DNA of 64,000 bases, taken from CAVTWS01 sp963738445 (GTDB lineage: Bacteria; Actinomycetota; Acidimicrobiia; Acidimicrobiales; SHLQ01). The stretch spans positions 186,001 through 250,000 of the forward strand of contig CAVTWS010000012.1 in NCBI GenBank assembly GCA_963738445.1, written 5' to 3'. The notes under the pieces are model-generated. The model was not told where the DNA came from. It did not search any database and was given only the letters and a program-made list of their open reading frames with translations. The translations under genes and the position numbers were made by a program. Positions 28,537-38,718 of the stretch are shown here, one piece after another (position 1 is the stretch's first letter; the number at the start of each line of letters is the position of its first letter).

Positions 28537-29448
28537 ATGCAGTACATGATCCAACAGCCAGAACCCATCGGCATCGAGGTCGACTTCTTCGACGCCGGCG
28601 GAGTCGTGGAGATCGCTCGTGCGGTCGAGTCCGCGGGATGGGACGGCCTCGCGTACACCGAGCACCCGGCTCCGGGTTATCGCTGGCTGGCCGAGGCCGG
28701 CGGACATCAGACGCTCGATCCCTTCGTCGCTCTCGGGGCGGCCGCCGCGGTGACCGAGCGGATCAAGTTGCTCACCTACATCACCGTCGTGCCGTATCGG
28801 AACCCGTTGATGCTGGCCAAGGCCGCGGCCACCGTCGACATGATCTCGAACGGCCGCTTCATCCTGGGCATGGGCACCGGGTATCTGAAGACGGAGTTCT
28901 TCGCCCTCGGCGCCGACTTCGAGGAGCGCAACGAGATGTTCGACGAGGCGCTCGACGTGATGCCGCTCCACTGGAGTGGTGAGCGGTTCAGCTACGAGGG
29001 CAAGCACTTCAGCGCCCGCGACATCCTGGCCCGGCCGTCGCCTCGTTCCGGGAACATCCCGATCTGGATCGGTGGCAACGCCAAGGTCTCCCTGCGCCGG
29101 GCGGCCACTCGCGCCCAGGGTTGGATGCCGATGATCGGTTCGGCCGAGATGGCCAGCACCACCCGCACCCCCTATCTCGGCACGATCGACGCGCTCGGCA
29201 CGGCCATCCGGGACCTCAACGACATGGCCGGAGATCGGGCCGATGGTCTCGACATCCTCGTTCGCTACACCGACGAGTCGATCCTCGACGTCAGCACGGA
29301 TGTCGAGCGGCACCGCGACCTGCTCGGGCAGATGGCCGCGATCGGCGTGACGTGGGTGGTCTTCGCCTGGGACCTGCCCACCGAGGCCCAGACCCTCGAG
29401 TTCATCGACGGGTTCGGGTCGAGCTACCTGGGCCCCGACCGGATCTGA
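28537..29448 (+). CDS. LLM-class F420-dependent oxidoreductase 2
   Basis: An intact 303-residue TIM-barrel luciferase-like protein. It has GWDGLAYTEHPAPGYRWL, KLLTYITVVPYRNPLMLAKAAATVD and GRFILGMGTGYLKTEF, the usual strand and cofactor-loop blocks, and IPIWIGGNAKVSLRRAA late. The TEHPAP block fits F420-dependent members acting on ketones, alcohols or enones. The gene is probably leaderless. A ligase gene follows nine bases after its stop, so the two are likely co-transcribed. Confidence 0.88.
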   Translation: MQYMIQQPEPIGIEVDFFDAGGVVEIARAVESAGWDGLAYTEHPAPGYRWLAEAGGHQTLDPFVALGAAAAVTERIKLLTYITVVPYRNPLMLAKAAATVDMISNGRFILGMGTGYLKTEFFALGADFEERNEMFDEALDVMPLHWSGERFSYEGKHFSARDILARPSPRSGNIPIWIGGNAKVSLRRAATRAQGWMPMIGSAEMASTTRTPYLGTIDALGTAIRDLNDMAGDRADGLDILVRYTDESILDVSTDVERHRDLLGQMAAIGVTWVVFAWDLPTEAQTLEFIDGFGSSYLGPDRI

Positions 29449-29456
29449 GGCCGGTG

Positions 29457-31188
29457 ATGGACGAACCGGTTCCGGCCCCCTGCGCTTCGCTGGCTGCGGT
29501 GTATCGCGATGACCCGCGGTTGTCGGGTCTGATCGGCCCCGGTGGGCCGTTCGAGGTTGAAGAGACCGAGATCGCCGGCATCCCTCTCCGGGTGTTCGTG
29601 CGGGCGCCGCGCACCATCGTCGACTGCTTCGAGATGGGCCGGGCCCACGCCGACGCTCGTCCACATCGTGCACGGCAGGAGCGGTGGACGTTCGCCGACG
29701 TGCACGACCGGGCCCGGCGGCGGCCCGCGAGCTGCGGGACGACCTTCGGCGTGCGCCCTGGCGACCGGGTGGCCATCGCCATGCGGAACCTGCCCGAGTT
29801 CGTCATGTCGTTCTGGGCGGCGGCGCTGAACGGGGCGATCGTCGTGCCGCTCAACGCCTGGTGGACCGGGCCGGAGCTCCGCTACGCGCTCGACAACGCG
29901 GGCGCCAAGGTGGTGTTCGTCGACCCGAGCGCCTCGAACGGGTGCTCGCCGACGGTCACCCTGCGGATGTGCACCGTGGTGAGCGTGCGCGGCGAAGGCG
30001 GCGACGCCCGCGTTCGACGGATCTCGTCCTCGGGGACACCGCTCGCCGACGACGAGATCGCCCGGCTCGCCCCCGACGACCCGGTCACCATCCTCTACAC
30101 GTCGGGCACCACCGGCCGGCCGAAGGGAGCGCTCGGCACCAACCGGGGCGCGATCGCCAACCTGTGGAACATGGCCTTCGTGAACGCCCGCGAGGCGATC
30201 ATCGCCGGCCCGACAACCGCCGCCGTCGCGACAGATCGGCCACGCTGGCCGCCGCGCCGCTGTTCCACATCGGCGGCATCGCCGCGATCATCGGCGGCCA
30301 GATGGGGGGCTCGAAGATGGTGCTCATGCGCAAGTGGGACGTCGAGGAGGCGATGCGACTCGCCGCGGCCGAGGGCGTCACCACCCTCGGTGGCGTACCG
30401 GCCATGGCGCGCCAGCCTGTTCGAGCACCCGAAGATCGGCGAGCTCGGCATCGACATGCGGGGCGTGCCGCTCGGCGGTGCTGCGGTCGCTCCCGACCTG
30501 CCGCTGAAGGCGCTGGAGGTGTTCGGCGCCGGAGCGCAGATCTTCAACGGCTACGGGCTGACCGAGACGACCTCGGCGGTCGTGACGAACGTGGGCGCCG
30601 AGTTCGTGGCCCGCCCCGACAGCGTCGGCCGTCCCAACCTCACCGCCGACGTGAAGATCGTCGACCCCGACGATCGGGAGGTCGACGAGGGCGACGTCGG
30701 GGAGATCTGCATGCGCTCGCCCCAGGTGGTCACCGGGTACTGGAACGACGAGGCCGGCGACCGCGGCAGTCGTTCGTCGACGGTTGGTTCCACTCCGGCG
30801 ACCTGGGCTACATCGACGCCGACGGCTACATCTACGTCGTCGACCGGTTGAAGGACGTGGTGATCCGCGGCGGGGAGAACGTGTACTGCGCCGAGGTCGA
30901 GGCCGTGCTCCACGAGCACCCGGCGGTCGCCGAGGTCGCCATCGTGGGCATCGAGGATCGGGTCCTCGGGGAGCGGGTCTGCGCAGTCGTCGTCCCGCGA
31001 CCTGGTGCCGACATCGATCTGGCGGGGCTGCGATCGTTCGCCGCCGCCCGGCTCGCCGGCTTCAAGGCGCCCGAGGCGCTGATGCTCATCGACGAGCTAC
31101 CCGAAGACCGCGACCAGCAAGGTCGCCAAGAACGAGCTCCGCGACCCTCGTCAGCGATCCGTCCGCCGTGCTCGAACGCCTCACCTGA
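29457..31188 (+). CDS. AMP-forming acyl-CoA ligase 4 (several frameshifts)
   Basis: An adenylate-forming enzyme of about 570 residues. In order it shows WTFADVHDRARR, VRPGDRVAIAMRNLPEF, TILYTSGTTGRPKGALGTNR (phosphate loop), APLFHIGGIAAIIGGQMGG, NGYGLTETTSAVV, and WFHSGDLGYIDADGYIYVVDR followed by GGENVYCAEVEAV. The lysine motif TSKVAKNELR is restored after one shift near 31110. At least five single-base breaks occur, near 29665, 29720, 29945, 30230 and 30770. The motifs are intact within each piece, so the breaks look technical. Confidence 0.8.
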
Positions 31189-31190
31189 TC

Positions 31191-32484
31191 TCAGCGGGGG
31201 GACTTGGGGACGTCGCGGAAGGCGCCGCGTGTCGTGGCGGGCCTCGCTTGGGCATGCCGAGCAGCCGCTCGGCGATGACGTTGCGGGCCATCTCGGTGGT
31301 GCCGCCGCCGATGCAGGCGGCCTGGCGCACGAGCCAGCTGGCGCCGACACCGGCCTGCTGGTCGTCGCCGGGCTCCCACATCAACCCGTCGCCGCCGGCG
31401 ACCTCGAGCGCGAGGGCCGCCCGGCGGACCTGGGACATGCCGCTGAACAGCCGGCTCATCGCGGCGGCGTGGAACGGCAGCTCGCCGGCGCTGCATCTTC
31501 CTGGTCACCGAGGCCACGAGGGCGTCGCTGACGAGCGTCAGGGACCGAGCCTCCCCGATCAGCTCGAGGGTGCGGGGGTCGTCGACCGTGCCGAGCTGCT
31601 GGGCGAGCGCGGCGAGCTTCGGGCCGTCGTTGGGCGCGTTGTCGGCGCGACCGGTGCTCGTGACGTAGGGCGAGCCGCCGGAGATCGTGCGTTCGTGGTG
31701 GAGCCACCGCGTCATGACCGTCCAGCCGCCGTCGACATCGCCGATGCGATCACGATCGTCGACGACGACGTCGGTGAGGAACTCCTGGCAGAACTCGACC
31801 GAGCCGTTGAGCAGCTCGATGCGATGGATCTCGACGCCCGGAGCCCGCACCGGGACCGCGAAGATGGTGAGGCCGCGGTGCTTCTCGACGTCCCAGTTGG
31901 TGCGGGCCAGGCACATGGCCCAGTCGCGAGTACCAGGCGCCCGTGGTCCAGATCTTCGAGCCGTTGAGCACCCACTGCTCGCCGTCGCGGACGGCCGTGG
32001 TGAGGGCGCCGGCGGCGTCGGATCCGCCGCTCGGCTCGGACAGGAGCTGGGCCCAGATCATCTCGCCCCGGAGCATCGGCGGGATGTGCCGCAGCTTCTG
32101 CTCCTCGGTCCCGAACTCGAGCAGGACCGCCATGCAGGGGATGAACGTCGAGGCCTGGATCTCGATCGGGTAGTCGTAGCCCCGGAGCTCGCGGTTGAAC
32201 GCCGCCTGGTGCGCGGGCGTGAGGCCCTGCCCGCCGTACTCGGTGGGAACGCAGATACCGGCGAAACCGCCGTCGAACAGGAGCCGCTGGAGCCGTCGGC
32301 ATGTGTCGATCCGGGCCAGGTCGTGGTCGTCGGTCCGTGACGAGGTGTCGGTGAAGAAGAAGTGTCCCGCGGTGGGGTCGGCCGGGGGCATGTTGTCGGC
32401 CAGCCACGTGCGGGCTCGTGCCGCGAACTCCTCGACGGAGATCGGTGCCTCACCGCCGGGCGGGTCGAGGTCGGTGGTGCTCAT
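31191..32484 (-). CDS. Acyl-CoA dehydrogenase, large subunit (frameshifts)
   Basis: A protein of about 430 residues starting at ATG 32484, overlapping the small-subunit stop. Signatures are VPTEYGGQGLTPAHQAAF, LLSEPSGGSDAAGAL, NGSKIWTTGAWYS, FCQEFLTDVVVDD and, at the C-terminus, CIGGGTTEMARNVIAERLLGMPK. Breaks are near 31925, 31495 and 31240. The N-terminal region carries a short insertion GHFFFTDTSSRTDDHD not seen in the other two large subunits. It ends two bases from the convergent ligase. Confidence 0.85.
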
Positions 32485-33592
32485 GCGGCGGCTCCTTCGG
32501 AGACGATGAGGAGACCCAGTCGGCGTGCGAACGCCGCCGGCGAGCCGTACAGGTTGGCGTCGAGCGCCGCCCGGCGGAGGAACAGGTGGAGGTCGCAGTC
32601 GAACGGTGACGCCGATCCCGCCGTGGAGCTGGATGCAGTCCTGGATCGCCTCGGGTCCGTGGCGACCGACGTGGGCCATGCCGGCGCTGGCCCAGGTCGC
32701 GGCCGTCGGCGGACCCGGTGCCGACGAGGGAGGCGGCGCGGGAGGCGAGCGCCTCGGCGGCCTCGACCTGGGTCCGGAGGTCGGCCATGCGGTGCTTGAT
32801 CTCCTGGTAGGAGTTGAGGGGCCGGCCGAACGAGTACCGGTTGGCCACCCACTCCAGGGTCATGGCGAAGGCGCGGTGCAAGGTCCCGGCCATCTCGGCC
32901 AGGGCGAGGACCGCGGCGAGGTCGAGCAGATCCTCGTCGTGGGTGGTGGCCGCGCCGACCTCACCCACCCGGGCGGTCAACGGGACCACAACCTCGTCGA
33001 GGGTGACGTCACCGAACCGGCGGGTCAGATCGACGCCGTTGAGCGGGCGGAGCGAGAGGCCGGGGGCATCGAGCGGGACGAGGACGTGGGATCGGCCGGC
33101 CGCTTCATCGGCGGTGACCAGGAGGTACCGGGAGTCCGACGCGCTCTCGACCGACGCGACGGTTCCGGTCAGGACCAGACCGTCGGGCCCGAGTTCGGCG
33201 CGGCAGCTCGACCGATGACCCCAGGAGGCGACCGCCGAGCCGTCGAGGAGCTGGGCCAGCTCGCCGGCGTGCTGTTCGGCGGAGCCCCAGCGGCCGAGGG
33301 CGGCGGCGACGACGTTGGTGCCGATCAGAGGGCCGGGGGCGGCGTGCTGGCCGAAGAGCGAGGCGACGATGATCAGATCGGCGAGACCGTTGCCGCTGAT
33401 CGAGCCACCGCCGGCCGATTCGGGCACCAGCAGGGTGGTCCATCCCAGCTCGGCACCTTGGGTCCAGCGCTCCGGCTCGAACACGGACTCGGCCCGAGCC
33501 ATCTCCCGAACGTGCTCGACGGGATAGTGGGTCTCCATGAAGCGCACCGACGTGCGCTCGAACACCTGCTGGTCATCGGTCTGGGCGAACAT
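32481..33592 (-). CDS. Acyl-CoA dehydrogenase, small subunit (frameshifts)
   Basis: A protein of about 370 residues starting MFAQTDDQQVFERTSVRFM. The middle domain is weak, then come YSFGRPLNSYQEIKHRMADL, IQLHGGIGV and LHLFLRRAALDANLYG. Breaks near 32700 and 32600 separate these pieces. It overlaps the large-subunit start by four bases, mirroring the 3215-4348 and 1929-3218 pair. The start lies 18 bases from shared box F. Confidence 0.83.
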
Positions 33593-33610
33593 CGGGCTCA
33601 AGCTACTGCA

Positions 33611-33627
33611 AACATTTAGATAGTTTC
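33611..33627. promoter_or_regulatory. Shared divergent-promoter box, copy F
   Basis: AACATTTAGATAGTTTC matches the box consensus at most positions, with CATTTAGAT in place of CATCTAGAT. It lies between the minus-strand ACAD start at 33592 and the plus-strand amidohydrolase start at 33682. Confidence 0.5.
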
Positions 33628-33681
33628 GAGAATCGGGACTACGCTCGGGGCATTCGTCGAGACACACGAGGGAGAGAGCCG

Positions 33682-34870
33682 ATGGAGCTCACGTACCGGT
33701 CGGTCGATGCGGACAACCACTACTACGAGTCACTCGATGCGTTCACCCGTCATCAGGATCGCTCCATGCGCAACCGAGGGGTGCAGATCCTGCACGAAGG
33801 CAAACGCGGCCTACGTGGTCATCGGCGGCCGGGTCAACCGGTTCATCGCCAATCCGACCTTCGATCCGGTGAGCGTGCCGGGGTGCACCGAGCTGCTGTT
33901 CCGCGGCCAGATACCCGAGGGGGTGGAGCCGGCGTCCCTGTCGAAGATCGAGCCCATCCATCCGGAGTACCGCGACCGTGAGCGGCGCATCGAAGTGTTG
34001 GACGAGCAGCGGCTGGCCGCGGCGTTCCTCTTCCCCACGCTGGCCTGCGGTGTCGAACAGGCACTGCGCGACGACCCCGGCGCGACCATGGCCTGCCTGT
34101 CGTCGTTCAACCGCTGGCTCGAGGAGGACTGGGGTTTCGCCTTCGAAGATCGAATCTTCGCCGCGCCGATGCTCTCCCTCGCCGACCCCGTCGCGGCGCT
34201 TGCCGAGGCCACCTCGCTGCTCGAGCGCGGGGCGCGGATGATCCACATCCGCCCCGCACCCGTGCCCGCGGCGTCGGGCCCCCGCTCCTTCGGCCATCCC
34301 GATCACGACCCGGTGTGGGCCCTGCTGGCCGAGGCCGGCGTGCCGGTCGTCTTCCACCTGGGGGACAGTGGCTACCTGCGTTACGCCGGTGCCTGGGGCA
34401 TGAACGAGAACTTCGAACCGTTCGCCCGCAAGTCCGATCCCCTCGAGTCGGTCCTCGTCGACGACCGCGCCATCTACGACACGATGGCGTCGATGATCGT
34501 GCACGGGGTGTTCCACCGGCATCCGACCCTCCGGGTGGCGAGCATCGAGAACGGTTCGGACTGGGTCGCCATCCTGGCCAAGCGCCTCCGCAAGAAGGCC
34601 AATCAGGTTCCGAGCGCGTTCCCCACCGATCCGCTGGAGGTGCTCCGCCAGAACGTCTGGGTCAGCCCCTACTACGAGGAGGACATGCACGCCCTGGCCG
34701 ACACGATCGGTGTGGAGCATGTCCTGTTCGGCTCGGACTGGCCCCACGGCGAGTGCCTCGCTGATCCCCTCCAGTTCACCAAGGAGCTCGAAGGATTCGG
34801 CGATGACGACATCCGGCGGATCATGCGTGACAACTCGATCGAGTTCCTCGGCGCTCCCGTCGCCGCCTGA
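33682..34870 (+). CDS. Amidohydrolase-family (ACMSD-like) protein 1 (one frameshift)
   Basis: A metal-dependent TIM-barrel hydrolase or decarboxylase of about 395 residues. It opens VDADNHYYE, a variant of the usual DxHxH. It has VPVVFHLGDSGY (metal His), IENGSDWVAILAKRLRKK and FGSDWPHGECL (late Asp). One break near 33805 joins HEGK to YVVIGGRVNRF. GAGGGAGAGAG before the ATG is a strong ribosome-binding site. Such proteins in catabolic clusters often cleave or decarboxylate ring-opened acids. A second amidohydrolase follows on the same strand. Confidence 0.83.
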
Positions 34871-34910
34871 CGGCTGCACCTGACACCGACCCCGAGAGGA
34901 TCGTCCATCC

Positions 34911-35753
34911 ATGACGACGGCCGCCCGCGTCCACGACTGCCTCATCAACGTCCACTTCGGTGACTCCGATCAACCGGAGTGGATGTTCCGAGTCAAAGAC
35001 GACTACTTCAAACGCGACGACGGCATCTTCGGGAAGTGGGAGCTCTCGAGGGTGATCGACGAGATGGACGCCAACGGCGTCCAGAAGGCGGTCGTCACCG
35101 CGAACATCAACGCCACCTCCGGATCGCCCTTCGACTTCGTCGAGGCCCGGCCGGATCGGTTCGCGCTGACCGCCGGCGGGCTCGATCTCCTCCGACCGAT
35201 GCCGACGCTGCGGCGCCTGGAATCCTTCGTCCAGAACTACCCGGTGGCCTTCGCCTCGGTCGGGCCGTCGTTCTGGGGCGATGGCAAGTACGCGCCCGAC
35301 GATGCCGTCTACTACCCGCTGTACACCAAGTGCTGCGAGCTGGAGCTGCCGCTCACGCTCAACACCGGCCTGCCGGGGCCGCCCATCCCGGGTGAGGTCC
35401 AGAACCCGATCCACCTCGATCGGGTCTGCGTCCGGTTCCCCGAACTGAAGCTCTGCATGATGCACGGCGCCGATCCCTGGTGGGACACGGCCGTCCGGCT
35501 CATGATCAAGTACGAGAACCTGCACCTGATGACCTCGGCGTGGGCGCCGAAGTACCTCCCGGAGAGCCTGCTGCACTACATGCGCAGCCGCGGGAAGACG
35601 AAGGTCATCTTCGCCTCGGACGCGCCCGTGCTGTCGATCAGCCGTACGGTGGGCGAGGCCGTGAAACTCGACCTGCCTCCGGACGTGATGGACAACTACC
35701 TCTACGGCAACGCCCAGCGGTTCTTCTTCGACCGCCTCGACGCCGCGAGCTGA
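34911..35753 (+). CDS. Amidohydrolase-family protein 2
   Basis: An intact 280-residue protein of the amidohydrolase-2 type. Its opening VHDCLINVHFGDSD only partly matches DxHxH. Later blocks are LPLTLNTGLPGPPIPG, LKLCMMHGADPWWDTAVRL (metal His), and KVIFASDAPVLSISR (late Asp). The gap to the upstream amidohydrolase is 40 bases, so they are probably one operon. The two may act in sequence or as a complex. The substrate is unknown. Confidence 0.83.
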   Translation: MTTAARVHDCLINVHFGDSDQPEWMFRVKDDYFKRDDGIFGKWELSRVIDEMDANGVQKAVVTANINATSGSPFDFVEARPDRFALTAGGLDLLRPMPTLRRLESFVQNYPVAFASVGPSFWGDGKYAPDDAVYYPLYTKCCELELPLTLNTGLPGPPIPGEVQNPIHLDRVCVRFPELKLCMMHGADPWWDTAVRLMIKYENLHLMTSAWAPKYLPESLLHYMRSRGKTKVIFASDAPVLSISRTVGEAVKLDLPPDVMDNYLYGNAQRFFFDRLDAAS

Positions 35754-35763
35754 GCTGATCCGC

Positions 35764-36528
35764 TCAGCGGTCATGGTCGAGGAGGTCGACCACGGTCGCG
35801 GCGTCCTGGCCGAGCATGACCCGACCCACCACCGCCATGTGATCGCGCCAGTGCGCCTCCGCCGCCGAACCGTCGCCGGCGTCGAGCAGGTTCAGCAGGT
35901 GATGCTGGGAGTGGATGCCTCGTCGGCGGACGGTCAGCGATCCCACGCTGTCGCCCGAGCGGCTGACCGCGGCGACGGCGCGAACGACGATCTCGTTGAG
36001 CATCTCGGCCACGATGGTGAGGGTCTGGCTGCCGCCGAGCGCCACGAGCCGCTCGTGGAACGCCGCGTTGGCCACTCCGAACGCATCCGGGTCCTCGATG
36101 GCGGCTTCCTCGTGTTCGACGAGCGACCGGAGCTCGGTCACCGCGGCCTTGCGCCGCCGGGACGTGGCGATGGTCCGGGCGGCCAGCGGTTCGATCTGAG
36201 CCCGGGCATCGAAGACGTCGGCCAGGGAGACGTTGCGGGCCTGGAGCACCATGGCGGCGGTGCGTGCGGTCATGCGTTCGTCGGGCTCGTGGACGATCAC
36301 TCCGCCGTGCACGCCGCGCACGACCGTGATGAACCCCTCGGCCTCCAGGATCCGCAACGCTTCGCGCAGCGACGGGCGCGAGACCCCGAACCGCTCGACG
36401 AGCTCGGGCTCGTGTCCGAGGGAGTCGCCTTCGGACAGTTCGCCGCTGACGATCAGCGCGCGCAGTTCGTCGGCGATGAGCTGGGGCTTCTCCCGAACCT
36501 GGGTGCCGTTGGGCTTTCTGGTGCTCAC
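35764..36528 (-). CDS. GntR/FCD-family transcriptional regulator
   Basis: A 254-residue regulator. The winged helix-turn-helix is at about residues 15-75 with PELVERFGVSRPSLREALRILEAEGF. The C-terminal FCD ligand-binding domain has the metal-type histidines in AAFHERLVALG, IHSQHHLLNLLDAGD and AEAHWRDHM. GTG at 36526-36528 is chosen because GGAGG lies just before it. Members are usually repressors released by an organic acid or acyl-CoA. It is the only regulator inside the catabolic region, so it is the first candidate for binding the shared box or the AT-rich site in its own divergent promoter. Confidence 0.9.
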   Translation of the reverse strand: MSTRKPNGTQVREKPQLIADELRALIVSGELSEGDSLGHEPELVERFGVSRPSLREALRILEAEGFITVVRGVHGGVIVHEPDERMTARTAAMVLQARNVSLADVFDARAQIEPLAARTIATSRRRKAAVTELRSLVEHEEAAIEDPDAFGVANAAFHERLVALGGSQTLTIVAEMLNEIVVRAVAAVSRSGDSVGSLTVRRRGIHSQHHLLNLLDAGDGSAAEAHWRDHMAVVGRVMLGQDAATVVDLLDHDR

Positions 36529-36580
36529 GCTGCCTCCACGAAGGTGTCGCGTCGCCGGTTCGCGGTGCCACGGCAAGGAC

Positions 36581-36600
36581 CTAAAGATATTAACGTTTGA
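36581..36600. promoter_or_regulatory. AT-rich divergent promoter/operator site beside the GntR gene
   Basis: CTAAAGATATTAACGTTTGA is strikingly AT-rich for this genome. It lies between the GntR start (36528, minus) and the kinase start (36605, plus). It resembles the right half of the shared box (GATATT) but is not a clear copy. Confidence 0.4.
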
Positions 36601-36604
36601 GTCC

Positions 36605-37691
36605 ATGACCGCCGCCCCACCGTCGAGCACGACCCCCTGGCGCCGCCGCCCCGAGCAGATCGAGGCGGGTCTGGTGGCGTGGGCTCGGGCGTGGCGTGGG
36701 GCCGGTGCCGAGGTCTCGAACGTCCGGGCCCCGGACAGCGGGATGGCCAACGACACCGTCTTGTTCCACCTCGACGGCGAGCCTCTGGTCGCCCGGTTGG
36801 CGCCGGCGCCGGACTCGCCCTACCCCACCTTCCCGACGTTCGACCTGGCCCTGCAGCGGCAGGTGATCGACCTGGTTCGCGAGCACACGACGGTCCCGGT
36901 GCCGGAGGTCGTGCACCACGAGCCGTCCGACGAGTTCCTCGGTGTGCCGTTCCTCGTGACGCGGGCGATCGACGGTGCGGTGCCGTCGGACAGCCCGCCA
37001 TACCTGCTCGACCCGGCCGGCTGGTTCCTGCACGGCACACCCGATCAGTGGCAACGGTTCGAGGACTCCACCATCGGTGTCCTCGCCCGCCTTCACCAGA
37101 TCGTCGACGACGGGGTGGCGACGGCGTTCCTCCACCCCGGGACCGAAGGTGAGACCGCGCTGGCGCGCCACCTGGCGAACATGCGCAACTACTACGACTG
37201 GGCCCGGGAAGGTCAACGCATCCCCATCCTCGAACGGGCCCTCGACCTGCTCACCGCCACGATGCCCACCACCGGGCGCAGCGTCGTGAACTGGGGCGAC
37301 AGCCGTCCGGGCAACATCATCTACCGGGACTTCGAACCGGTCGGCGTGCTCGATTGGGAGATGGCCGGCGTCGGCCCGCCCGAGCTCGATGTTCGCGTGG
37401 GCGACGTTCTTCCACCGCTTCTGGGGGTTCATGGCGACGCTGTACGGCGCGCCCGAGGTCCCCGACATGTTCCGGCGGGCCGATGTGACCGCGACGTACG
37501 AGCGCCTGTCCGGGCAGCCCCTCGACGACCTCGCCTGGTACGAGGCGGCGGCCGGTCTGCGGTTCGGCGTCATCCTGCTCCGCATGAGCCACCGGACCGT
37601 CGCCTTCGGCATGGCCGAGCCCCCGAACGAACCCGACGGTCACGTGATGTTCACCCCGTTGCTCGAATCGTTGCTCGACGAGATGGCCTGA
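36605..37691 (+). CDS. APH-fold phosphotransferase 4 (one frameshift)
   Basis: A kinase of about 360 residues. The N-lobe has NDTVLFHLDGEPLVARLAP, and VPFLVTRAIDGAVPSD is the hinge. The catalytic loop is VVNWGDSRPGNIIYRD (GDxxxxN), and GVLDWEMAGVGPPELDV is the metal-binding segment. One break near 37395 separates LDV from AWATFFHRFWGF. It ends LLESLLDEMA. It is divergent from the GntR gene and probably under its control. This subgroup is common beside acyl-CoA dehydrogenases in actinobacteria. Confidence 0.87.
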
Positions 37692-37829
37692 CCCTCGACG
37701 CCCGACCGGGTCGTGCCCGGCAGTGGGGGTAGGGACCAGCGAACTGCGCGCGCCAGTCGACGGCGGGTGTCGTGTGGCGCGCGCAGTTCGAGGCCGTGCT
37801 CGTCGATCCCGACGCACCGGCTCGCTGGC

Positions 37830-37835
37830 TAAGGT
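37830..37835 (+). promoter_or_regulatory. Probable leaderless -10 box (TAAGGT)
   Basis: TAAGGT lies six bases before the ATG at 37842, again the leaderless spacing. No separate ribosome-binding site is visible. Confidence 0.5.
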
Positions 37836-37841
37836 GGGGCG

Positions 37842-38702
37842 ATGGTCGACGACATCAGAGGCGTATCCGAGGACGAGTACTGGTCAGAGCTGCGGCACCG
37901 CTGGGGTTCGTTGCTCAGCTACCGCTACATCGGGCGCCAGTTCTCCTCGATGAACAACGTCGCCGATGACACCGTGACGCTCCGTCACGACATGCGCAAC
38001 GCCGCCGGCGGGATCCTGGCCGCCCCGCTGGCCATCTCGTGCCCGGGGGGAGGCGCCAAGAGCGACCTCGAGGCGGTGCCGAACCCGGTCATCCACTCCC
38101 TGCAGATCCTCGACGATGCCCGGGGTGTTCGTCGGATCGAGGTCATCGACTCGGTCTCGCTGCACGAGGGTCAGCGCATGGGGTACACCCGGGCCAAGAT
38201 CGTCGACGCCGATGATCACTCGCGAGTCATCGCGTTCGTCGAGAGCCAGGGCGCGTCGATCGGCGACGTGCCGCCGGGACTCCAGAAGTTCGACGACGAT
38301 CCCATCATGCACATCGAGGACTCGCCCGACCTACCGCCGCTGTGGCAGGTGTTCGGAGCGTCCAAACGCGACGACGGTCGCTGGATGCTCCCCGAGCTCC
38401 GATTGGAGCTGGCGTCGCCCGACGCCGCGCTCCATCTCGGTCCCCAACACATCGTGTTGGAGGCGGCGGCGATCGATCTGGCTGCCGAAGCGGCGGGCAC
38501 CGACCGGCTGCAGATGCAGACGTGGCACGTCATGCACCTCGCCCGTGGCAAGACCGGCCCCTTCCGGGTGGAGGGAACGGTGTCGCAGGGTGCCGACCGC
38601 TCGGGCCGCATCGGCGTGCAGCTGACCATGTTCGACGAGGGCAACGGGGGCCGAGCGATCACCGCCGCCGCCGCCGTGTTCGGGCGGGTCGACCCGGGCT
38701 GA
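37842..38702 (+). CDS. Double-hotdog acyl-CoA thioesterase-like protein
   Basis: An intact 286-residue protein with two halves of similar size. The first has TLRHDMRNAAGGILAAPLA and IHSLQILDDARGVRRIEVID. The second has LGPQHIVLEAAAIDLAAEAAG and MQTWHVMHLARGKTGPFRV, which suits a duplicated hotdog fold such as acyl-CoA thioesterases or dehydratases. The catalytic residues are not certain. It stands alone with its own promoter and faces the esterase at 38719 tail to tail. Confidence 0.7.
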   Translation: MVDDIRGVSEDEYWSELRHRWGSLLSYRYIGRQFSSMNNVADDTVTLRHDMRNAAGGILAAPLAISCPGGGAKSDLEAVPNPVIHSLQILDDARGVRRIEVIDSVSLHEGQRMGYTRAKIVDADDHSRVIAFVESQGASIGDVPPGLQKFDDDPIMHIEDSPDLPPLWQVFGASKRDDGRWMLPELRLELASPDAALHLGPQHIVLEAAAIDLAAEAAGTDRLQMQTWHVMHLARGKTGPFRVEGTVSQGADRSGRIGVQLTMFDEGNGGRAITAAAAVFGRVDPG

Positions 38703-38718
38703 TCGGCCAACCGATCGG

